Positions 1-5,120 of a stretch of DNA of 5,230 nt are shown here, in pieces (position 1 is the stretch's first letter; each line of letters opens with the position of its first letter). This DNA comes from Planctomycetota bacterium (GTDB lineage: Bacteria; Planctomycetota; MHYJ01; JACQXL01), in contig JASEHY010000110.1 of assembly GCA_030018555.1 (NCBI GenBank), positions 1 through 5,230 on the forward strand, given 5' to 3'. Below the pieces are notes generated by a model. That model saw only the letters and a list, made by a program, of their open reading frames with translations. It was not told where the DNA came from and searched no databases. A program made the position numbers and the translations under genes.

Positions 1-249
1 CGTACCCCGGTGGTAGGTAGAAAAAACTTCTATGGTAATCATTCCGACAGGAGTGCAGAAGCTACAGCCATATTTTATTCGGTGATAGCCACCTGCAAGT
101 TACATAATATTGAGCCCAAGAAATTTTTCAAACGTTATCTGATGGCATATGCCCAAACAGAAACACGAATTTTAACTCAAGACCAAATAGAATCTTTTCT
201 TCCTCACAAATATGCTCAACTTTACCCGGAAGATATAATCAAATTCTAA
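1..249 (+). CDS. IS66 family transposase, C-terminal fragment (continues beyond window start)
   Basis: The reading frame is open from base 1, so the GTG at position 10 is an internal valine codon, not a start; 82 codons plus TAA are visible. The peptide opens RTPVVGRKNFYGNHSDRSAE, matching the conserved IS66 block (R-x-P-x-x-x-G-R-K-N-[WF], then S-D-R-x-x-E). In the family, the last catalytic acidic residue of the DDE triad sits just before this block, so it would lie immediately outside the window. The remainder (IATCKLHNIEPKKFFKRYL, then a stretch ending LPHKYAQ) is the short helical IS66 C-terminal domain. The protein would cut and join IS66 ends. It ends naturally about 30 bp before a plausible right terminus, so this end looks intact; whether the rest is complete cannot be seen. 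It converges on the minus-strand operon and is not part of it. Confidence 0.9.
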   Translation, partial: RTPVVGRKNFYGNHSDRSAEATAIFYSVIATCKLHNIEPKKFFKRYLMAYAQTETRILTQDQIESFLPHKYAQLYPEDIIKF

Positions 250-268
250 CATCTCTATACGGGCATCA

Positions 269-280
269 GTGAACATTTAC
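269..280 (+). mobile_element. Candidate right terminus of the IS66-type element
   Basis: The sequence GTGAACATTTAC ends with TTAC, so read inward the element would begin GTAAATGTTCAC. IS66-family inverted repeats characteristically begin GTAA, and the transposase stop lies only 20 bp upstream, a usual arrangement. The left end is outside the window, so the inverted-repeat match cannot be tested. If this is the end, the 8-bp target duplication typical of the family would be bases 281-288 (GGGGGATA). Confidence 0.4.
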
Positions 281-288
281 GGGGGATA

Positions 289-312
289 CCCCTGCCCCCC
301 TCCCCCACCCCC
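289..312 (-). other. G-quadruplex-forming motif
   Basis: The plus strand has four C-runs of 4 to 6 bases (289-292, 295-300, 302-306, 308-312) separated by loops of only 2, 1 and 1 bases. The minus strand therefore reads as four long G-runs with minimal loops, a textbook strong intramolecular G-quadruplex pattern. It lies about 120 bases past the stop codon of the last minus-strand gene, so it would be in the operon transcript if that transcript extends this far. Function is unknown; effects on transcription end, RNA stability or transposon targeting are all possible. Confidence 0.7.
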
Positions 313-327
313 TTTGAGTGGTAGGAG

Positions 328-371
328 GCATTTGCGAAATGGTCAGGGAGCGTTTGCGAAAGGGTCAGGGG
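328..371. repeat. Two tandem copies of a 22-bp repeat
   Basis: The copies occupy 328-349 and 350-371 and differ at 3 of 22 positions (3, 13 and 22). Each holds the core TTTGCGAAA followed by GGTCAGGG; in the first copy the core extends to a small dyad, CATTTGCGAAATG (329-341). On the minus strand the unit contains TGACC[C/A]TTTCGCAAA. Tandem units with about two-helical-turn spacing resemble transposase-binding repeats at the ends of some insertion sequences (IS21-type ends are the nearest comparison I know), but no transposase of that type is visible here. Confidence 0.65.
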
Positions 372-430
372 GTGTCGGCGAGAGAGCCAAGTCTTGTGCA
401 CCCCGAAAAATCGTATAATGCATTAGGAAA

Positions 431-2011
431 TTATCCCAAAATCTTATCTACCTCTGCCTTATCCACATCCATCACATACTTAATGCCGCTAATTTCCGCT
501 GCCTCGCGGGTAAGTGTAGCGATATCATCACGAGATATGTATTCTAACGAAAACTTACGGCATCCAGCCATTAATTGACGCAGTCCTTGCGCAAGCCTTT
601 CGTAATATGTGTAAAGACCGATTGCCCCAGTCGGTAGTTTTTCAAACTCATCGTTGCCTAATTCCTTGCGCAAAGTAGCCGCCGTAACAAATATCTCATC
701 TTTTGATGAGCCAAATCTTTCAACATATACCGGCACTTGATGTTCTTCAATTGAACGCCCGATTGTTTTGCCGACCATGGCTGCAGCAATTGGAGCGCGT
801 GCCATACCTATCATTTTTACAAAGGGGGCGCCCATTGCTAACCCTTTGAATATCTGGTCTTCAAAGGTAAATCCGCCGCCGACCGCGATTGGAGGCACAT
901 ATTCGCCTTTGTCAGATAGTTGTTTGGCATATTGATAAGCCAGTGAATGTAATTCAACAGGTGGAATACCCCATTCATTCATCATTCTCCATGGGCTCAT
1001 TCCGGTGCCTCCGCCTGCCGCATCAATCGTGAGCAAGTCCAATTTATATTTGGAGGAGAATTTTATTGCCAGCGCCAGGGCTGCCGGCCGAGAAGCACCT
1101 GTCTTTAAGAATATGTATTTTGCACCGGCTTTGCGTAATTCTTCCACTCTCTTGGCAAATGCTTCTTCGGAGACCATGCCTACGCGTGAATGACGTTCAA
1201 ATTCCTTAAACGAACCTCTTTCAAATGCCTTGATAACATTCGGGTCGGTTGGGTTAGGCAGAACGACATATCCTCTTTCATAAAGCATCTGGGCTTTTTT
1301 CAGGTCTTTTATTTTCACTTCGCCGCCGATATTCTTGGCACCCTGGCCCCATTTCATTTCCACGCATTTAACACCAAGTTTCTCAATAGCATATTCCTGA
1401 ACGCCTAATCTCGTATCTTCAACGTTTGCCTGGACAATAATGGCACCGTAACCATCATGTTGATAATCCGTATAGAGTTTTACGCGACGCTTCAAATCAA
1501 CCGTATCTATCACACGACCACTTTTAATGACTGATGCTGTATCCATACCTACTACGTTTTCACCGATTGTCAAGCCCGTGCCGGAAATAGCAGAGCCGAT
1601 AGCTAATCCTTCCCAGTTATTTTTAGCAATATCCGTGGAGCCAATGCCTGAAATTAACCAAGGATAACGGAATTTTAGTTTCTTATCATTGCCGATAACT
1701 ACTTCCAGTTTAACCGACGGGAAGATTGCTTTATCACTGTCTGCTTCAATTCCTTCAGCACCAATCACGCCGCTTATAATGGTAAAGTGTGAATAATCAA
1801 CGGGGTAATTCTTTTCACCGGCTGATGTGATGATTCCGAATGGCTGTGGATAAATTACTTCGTGCCCGCGATAAGCAGACTTGCCTATTTCACACATCCC
1901 GATGCATCCATCAATGCAAGTAACACACATTCCACTGGCAGGAACCACAGAGCCCTCGGTTCTATTCTTGGTCAAGGTTGCTGCCGTAGCATTCAGTTTG
2001 GTTAAACTCAT
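431..2011 (-). CDS. FMN-binding glutamate synthase-domain protein (GltB2/archaeal-type GltS-like)
   Basis: A complete 526-residue protein starting at ATG 2011 behind AAAGGAG with 6-nt spacing. It matches the central FMN/synthase TIM-barrel of glutamate synthase: a KWGQGAKNIGGE segment (220-231) where GltB has its I-x-Q-G-A-K-P block, the glycine-rich IDAAGGGTGMSP (329-340) equivalent to GltB SGHDGGTGASP, then VELHSLAYQ (352-360) and IAVGGGFTFEDQIFKGLAMGA (375-395), the phosphate/FMN-binding end of the barrel. The N-terminus has four cysteines, C29-x2-C32-x3-C36-x3-C40, a probable Fe-S ligand set. The glutamine amidotransferase domain and the GXGXG domain of full GltB are absent, and the only other cysteines are C216 and C484, so the usual CX5CX4C [3Fe-4S] motif is missing. 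As last gene of an NADH-diaphorase operon, it probably receives electrons from those subunits. True glutamate synthesis is possible but unproven; the substrate is unknown. Confidence 0.88.
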   Translation of the reverse strand: MSLTKLNATAATLTKNRTEGSVVPASGMCVTCIDGCIGMCEIGKSAYRGHEVIYPQPFGIITSAGEKNYPVDYSHFTIISGVIGAEGIEADSDKAIFPSVKLEVVIGNDKKLKFRYPWLISGIGSTDIAKNNWEGLAIGSAISGTGLTIGENVVGMDTASVIKSGRVIDTVDLKRRVKLYTDYQHDGYGAIIVQANVEDTRLGVQEYAIEKLGVKCVEMKWGQGAKNIGGEVKIKDLKKAQMLYERGYVVLPNPTDPNVIKAFERGSFKEFERHSRVGMVSEEAFAKRVEELRKAGAKYIFLKTGASRPAALALAIKFSSKYKLDLLTIDAAGGGTGMSPWRMMNEWGIPPVELHSLAYQYAKQLSDKGEYVPPIAVGGGFTFEDQIFKGLAMGAPFVKMIGMARAPIAAAMVGKTIGRSIEEHQVPVYVERFGSSKDEIFVTAATLRKELGNDEFEKLPTGAIGLYTYYERLAQGLRQLMAGCRKFSLEYISRDDIATLTREAAEISGIKYVMDVDKAEVDKILG

Positions 2012-2017
2012 AATAAA

Positions 2018-2024
2018 CTCCTTT
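2018..2024 (-). promoter_or_regulatory. Ribosome binding site of the GltS-like gene, adjacent to a hairpin
   Basis: The minus strand reads AAAGGAG, 6 nt before the ATG at 2011. The base of the hairpin at 2028-2062 ends only 3 bases before this site, so folding could help keep the site exposed or modulate ribosome entry. Confidence 0.75.
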
Positions 2025-2027
2025 CTT

Positions 2028-2062
2028 ACTCGCTGTTAGCCCGTATGGGCGTTACAGCGAGT
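2028..2062 (-). repeat. Inverted repeat / hairpin directly upstream of the GltS-like gene's RBS
   Basis: ACTCGCTGT (2028-2036) pairs perfectly with ACAGCGAGT (2054-2062), a 9-bp stem. A second 4-bp GCCC/GGGC stem (2039-2042 with 2047-2050) caps it around a GTAT loop, with a small internal bulge. It has no downstream T-run and lies between two same-strand genes, so it is better read as an RNA structure influencing processing, stability or translation of the downstream gene than as a terminator. Confidence 0.7.
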
Positions 2063-2063
2063 T

Positions 2064-2103
2064 ATCCCGTCCCGTCCCGAAGGCCTTCGGGACGGGACGG
2101 GAT
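2064..2103. repeat. Perfect 40-bp palindrome at the operon's third-gene stop codon
   Basis: Bases 2064-2083 are the exact reverse complement of 2084-2103, giving 20-bp arms without spacer and GGCC at the centre. Each arm holds three CCCGT-like units, making it far more GC-rich than the genes around it. Its last base is also the final base of the upstream gene's TAA stop codon. With no T-run after it on the minus strand, it looks like a REP/MITE-like palindromic element or a strong mRNA hairpin, not a typical terminator. As RNA it would sit between the diaphorase genes and the GltS-like gene. Confidence 0.85.
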
Positions 2104-2795
2104 TACTTAACTGTTAGTTTTTCTTTGGCGCAAGTCCCGCATTCACCTTTTAATCCCATCCAGCAATTATAAGAATCGTTAATATCAATGCAAGTCGGCT
2201 GTAACGAATTTTCACACCGGCCGCATAATACATCTTTTGGATTAGCACCTTCGCATCTTACCGTGCAGACCGGACATATATACATACAAGCGCCGCATCT
2301 CCTGCATTCGTCAGAGGTTTTATTAAAGGGTGTGTTAATCTTTAATTTATTGCCACGATTGGTGAACCCAATGGCTTTTGCCATCATTTGCTCTTCGCAC
2401 ATCCTGACACATAATCCGCAATAAATGCATTTCTCCCATTTGGGTTTGAATCTGACCTGTTTCAATCCCATCTTTGCTGCAAGGTCCTGCAGTGTTCTTG
2501 AAGTTGGGCATTGGGCAATCAGAAGTTCCAAAACCATTTTCCGTGCATTTACAACGCGTTTTGAGGATGTCTTTACTACCAGTCCTTCTTCTGCCGGATA
2601 GGTGCAGGAAGTAACAAGTTTAGTCCGGTCGCCTGTCCCGATTTCCACCAGGCACAACCGGCATCCACCCCAAGCAGAAAGGCCTTCGTTGTAACAGAGA
2701 GTTGGAATCTCCAATCCCAGGAACCTTGCTACTTCAAGAACGGACCATTTCTCCGGGGCGTCAAATTCAAGTCCATCAATCTTTACTTTAGGCAT
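2103..2795 (-). CDS. Short NuoG/HoxU-like iron-sulfur electron-transfer subunit
   Basis: A complete 230-residue protein; ATG 2795 follows AAGGAAGG with 6-nt spacing and overlaps the preceding gene by 13 bp, indicating coupled translation. Residues 1-75 form a ferredoxin-like [2Fe-2S] domain with C34, C45, C48 and C64. Residues 85-112 (LELLIAQCPTSRTLQDLAAK) stand where NuoG has its His-Cys [4Fe-4S] segment, but the histidine and most cysteines are missing, leaving only C96. Two [4Fe-4S] ferredoxin motifs follow: C123/C126/C129/C133 and C164/C167/C170/C174. The last 55 residues hold eight more cysteines (177, 181, 191, 194, 202, 211, 219, 222), not part of the usual HoxU/NuoG N-terminal architecture. 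No molybdopterin or H-cluster domain is attached. Its likely role is wiring electrons between the NuoF-like flavoprotein and the GltS-like protein in the cytoplasm. Confidence 0.87.
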   Translation of the reverse strand: MPKVKIDGLEFDAPEKWSVLEVARFLGLEIPTLCYNEGLSAWGGCRLCLVEIGTGDRTKLVTSCTYPAEEGLVVKTSSKRVVNARKMVLELLIAQCPTSRTLQDLAAKMGLKQVRFKPKWEKCIYCGLCVRMCEEQMMAKAIGFTNRGNKLKINTPFNKTSDECRRCGACMYICPVCTVRCEGANPKDVLCGRCENSLQPTCIDINDSYNCWMGLKGECGTCAKEKLTVK

Positions 2796-4651
2796 AGAAC
2801 ACCTTCCTTACCGGTTATTTTATTAACGGCGTTAGACTTGCAGACATCAAAGCATATCCCGCATTTGATACATTTATCTTCCTCAATAACATGTAGTTTC
2901 TTTTTTTCTCCTTCTATCGCGTCCTGAGGACAATTCTTTTTGCATAATCCACAACCAGTACAGGTTTCTACAGATATAGTATATCTTATAAGTGCTTTGC
3001 ATACCCCTGCGGGGCATTTCTTTTCTTTGATATGCGCTAAGTATTCATCCTTAAAATAGCGTAGGGTAGAAAGAAGCGGGTTAGGTGCGGTCTGTCCCAG
3101 TCCGCAAAGTGAAACTTCTTTGACTACTTTACCCAAGTCTTCTAAGAGTGTTAAATCTTCTTCCTGCCCATTGCCTTCGGTAATATTGTTAAGAATTTCA
3201 TACATTCTCTGTGTACCTTCCCGACAGGTAACACATTTACCACATGATTCACTCTGAAGAAAGTTGGTAAAATACTTGGCGGTATCCACCATACAGGTGT
3301 TTTCATCCATGACAATCATTCCACCGGACCCCATTATTGCACCTGCACTGGTTAGTGACTCGTAATCTACAGGCAGATTGAATAATTCTTTTGGAATACA
3401 TCCTCCTGAAGGTCCACCATTCTGGATGGCTTTTACTTCCTTGCCGCTTTGGGCGCCACCGCCAATGTCAAATACAATTTTATCGAGGGTGATACCCATC
3501 GGCACCTCAACCAAACCGCTATTTTTGATTTTGCCAACCAATGAGAAAATCTTCGTTCCTTTACTAGTCTTCGTACCGATACCGGCAAACCAATCAGCGC
3601 CTTTGTCTATTATCCTGGTTACATCAGCCCATGTTTCCACATTATTAATATTTGTAGGCTTGCCAAAAAGTCCCTGCTGTGCCGGGAAGGGCGGTCGTTG
3701 TTTAGGCATTCCTCTTTTATCTTCTATTGATGCAATAAGAGCGGTTTCCTCTCCACAGACAAAGGCACCAGCGCCTTTTGCCATCTTAATATCAAAATTG
3801 AATCTGCTGTTCAGGATATTATTACCCAGTAATCCCTGTTTCCTTGTTTGGTTAAGCGCAACGAGTAAATTCTTCACGGCCAGCGGATACTCATTTCGCA
3901 CATACAACCATCCTTCGGTTGCACCCATTGCATAGGCGCCGATAATCATTCCTTCAATGACCAGATGGGGATTGCTTTCCAGAATACTTCTATCCATATA
4001 TGCACCCGGGTCACCTTCATCACCATTACAGATAATATATTTTATATCGCCTTTTTGCTTCCGGACAATTTCCCACTTTAGACCTGTCGGGAAACCAGCA
4101 CCGCCCCGACCGCGTAATCCGGAGCGTTTTATTTCCTCAATTATCTTCCCCGGTTCCATTTTTAATGCCTTGACTAATGATTTGTATCCGCCCTGTGCCA
4201 GATAATCATCTATGTTAACCGGGTCTATCAAAGGATTGTCTCCCAATAAAGTGCGAAGTTGGGCTTTATAGAACGGAATATCATTAAAGTGAGTAAACCT
4301 TTTATTATTTTCTTGGTAAAGAAGGTCGTTAACGATTTCGCCTTTTAGGGTAGCTTCCACTATTTTAGCGGCGTCTTCCGGCTTAAGGTTACTGTAAAAA
4401 ACCTCATTAGGAAATATAACGACATTCGGTTCGGCATTGCAAAATCCATGGCAACCTGTTACCTTGATAGAGATTTTGTTTTCACGTCCTTTAATTGCCT
4501 TCTTAAATGCCTCTACCAGATTCAGGGAACCGCGCGCCTGACCGCAGGTTCCAGATGATATGGAAATAACGATTTTATCTGAATCTTTTCTGTTTTTGAC
4601 TAACTTTGTTTGCAAATCTTCCAGTTCTTTTACCGATTTTAATTTTGTCAT
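2783..4651 (-). CDS. nuoF: NuoF/HydB-like NADH-binding FMN/Fe-S subunit with C-terminal ferredoxin domain
   Basis: A complete 622-residue protein, longer than complex I NuoF (about 430-450) and matching bifurcating-hydrogenase HydB. Residues 25-110 are a thioredoxin-like [2Fe-2S]-type domain (C36, C67, C71). The NADH/FMN core has GRGGAGFPTGLKW (181-193), CNGDEGDPGAY (208-218), CGEETAL (299-305) and NNVET (336-340). An SLBB region follows, then the N3 [4Fe-4S] ligands C470, C473, C476 and C516. Two C-terminal [4Fe-4S] motifs are C564/C567/C570/C574 and C594/C597/C600/C604. C453, H540, C546 and C551 fall where HydB carries a structural zinc site, by my recollection. It would oxidise or reduce NAD(H) at FMN and pass electrons to several clusters; the extra ferredoxin domain is the feature associated with ferredoxin-coupled bifurcation. 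Bifurcation itself is inferred. The start is fixed by GGAG 7 nt upstream. Confidence 0.93.
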   Translation of the reverse strand: MTKLKSVKELEDLQTKLVKNRKDSDKIVISISSGTCGQARGSLNLVEAFKKAIKGRENKISIKVTGCHGFCNAEPNVVIFPNEVFYSNLKPEDAAKIVEATLKGEIVNDLLYQENNKRFTHFNDIPFYKAQLRTLLGDNPLIDPVNIDDYLAQGGYKSLVKALKMEPGKIIEEIKRSGLRGRGGAGFPTGLKWEIVRKQKGDIKYIICNGDEGDPGAYMDRSILESNPHLVIEGMIIGAYAMGATEGWLYVRNEYPLAVKNLLVALNQTRKQGLLGNNILNSRFNFDIKMAKGAGAFVCGEETALIASIEDKRGMPKQRPPFPAQQGLFGKPTNINNVETWADVTRIIDKGADWFAGIGTKTSKGTKIFSLVGKIKNSGLVEVPMGITLDKIVFDIGGGAQSGKEVKAIQNGGPSGGCIPKELFNLPVDYESLTSAGAIMGSGGMIVMDENTCMVDTAKYFTNFLQSESCGKCVTCREGTQRMYEILNNITEGNGQEEDLTLLEDLGKVVKEVSLCGLGQTAPNPLLSTLRYFKDEYLAHIKEKKCPAGVCKALIRYTISVETCTGCGLCKKNCPQDAIEGEKKKLHVIEEDKCIKCGICFDVCKSNAVNKITGKEGVLCLK

Positions 4652-5120
4652 CTTTTTTCTCCGATGTTACATTTTCAAGTAGTTTGAGTGCTTTTTGAGG
4701 AGTCATTTCCCCGTAATAGGTGCCATCCAACAAGGCAATCGGCCCGATAGCGCAACACCCAAGGCAATTAACCGTTTCCAATGAAAAATCCCTATCCGGA
4801 GTTGTCTCACCGGGTTGTATTCCCAATTCATTGGAAAGTGAATCCACTATCCTTGCACCTCCGCGCACATGGCAGGCTGTCCCAAGACAAACCGTAATAA
4901 TATGATTGCCCTTGGGAGTCAAACTGAAGGCGCTGTAAAAAGTGGCTACGCCGTAGACATCTCTTAAGGGTATGTTTAATCTTCTGGATACCTCCCTGAG
5001 GACTTCTTCCGGCAGGTAACGATAATGTTCCTGGATATCTTCTAAAACAGTGATTAAAAGCCCGCCATCTCGCGAGATAAGATTATCCACAATTTTGGAT
5101 ACATCCTTAATTTCTATCAT
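4575..5120 (-). CDS. nuoE: NuoE/HydC-like [2Fe-2S] thioredoxin-fold subunit
   Basis: A complete 181-residue protein and the first gene of the operon; ATG 5120 follows GGGAG with 8-nt spacing. The N-terminal helical part (residues 1-70, including YRYLPEEVLREVSRRLNIP and VYGVATFYSAFSL) is typical of NuoE. The thioredoxin-like domain has the family's four ligands, C78-x4-C83 and C119-x3-C123, in VCLGTACHVRGG and NCLGCCAIGP; C122 is an extra cysteine. The usual family fold ends around residue 152 (KALKLLENV). The remaining lysine/arginine-rich tail of about 29 residues largely overlaps the start of the NuoF-like gene in another frame, for 77 bp in total. The protein partners NuoF/HydB in the NADH-oxidising module. 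Family assignment is secure; the tail's significance is unclear. Confidence 0.93.
   Translation of the reverse strand: MIEIKDVSKIVDNLISRDGGLLITVLEDIQEHYRYLPEEVLREVSRRLNIPLRDVYGVATFYSAFSLTPKGNHIITVCLGTACHVRGGARIVDSLSNELGIQPGETTPDRDFSLETVNCLGCCAIGPIALLDGTYYGEMTPQKALKLLENVTSEKKDDKIKIGKRTGRFANKVSQKQKRFR
4659..4662 (-). promoter_or_regulatory. Ribosome binding site that fixes the NuoF-like start inside the NuoE-like gene
   Basis: The minus strand has GGAG followed by 7 nt (AAAAAAG) and ATG. The NuoF-like frame meets a TAA stop 15 bases before the ATG, so upstream extension is impossible. Together these support the start at 4651 and hence a real 77-bp overlap with the NuoE-like gene. Confidence 0.8.

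Larger units (their letters stand above)
250..430. other. Intergenic region between IS66 transposase and operon 3' end; no gene seen
   Basis: No convincing coding sequence lies here. In order it holds the probable IS66 right end (269-280), a C-rich tract that is a G-quadruplex motif on the minus strand (289-312), a pair of 22-bp tandem repeats (328-371), and a 10-bp palindrome TAATGCATTA (416-425) just after the last operon gene. A GGGGTG/CACCCC pairing (369-374 with 399-404) could form a long-looped hairpin. I see no hairpin followed by a T-run that would be a standard intrinsic terminator for either gene. Confidence 0.6.

Noticed and set aside
369..404. GGGGTG/CACCCC hairpin as operon terminator
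   Set aside because: The stem is 6 bp with a 24-nt loop and no T-run follows on the minus strand.
394..419. TTGTGC ... TATAAT as a plus-strand promoter
   Set aside because: The TATAAT is a perfect -10, but the spacing to TTGTGC is only 14 bp and it would fire antisense into the GltS-like gene; not enough support.
318..578. 86-codon plus-strand open frame running from the tandem repeats into the GltS-like gene
   Set aside because: It spans the repeats and then the antisense of a conserved gene's 3' end; the peptide is not recognisable.
2028..2103. The two hairpins as an intrinsic terminator after the HoxU-like gene
   Set aside because: Neither is followed by a T-run on the minus strand, and a same-strand gene with a good RBS starts right after.
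3378..3935. 185-codon open frame on the plus strand
   Set aside because: It lies wholly opposite the conserved NADH/FMN core of the NuoF-like gene, has no family features, and is rich in proline and serine as expected for an antisense shadow.
4653..4662. Programmed frameshift fusing the NuoE-like and NuoF-like proteins at the A6 run
   Set aside because: The codon phase is AAA AAA GAT, not the A AAA AAG slippery phase, the shift needed is +1, and the NuoF-like gene has its own RBS and ATG.
2103..5120. The nuoE/F/G-like genes as a respiratory complex I locus
   Set aside because: The HydB-type C-terminus, a 230-residue G-like subunit, and no quinone-module or membrane subunits in the window fit a soluble diaphorase better.
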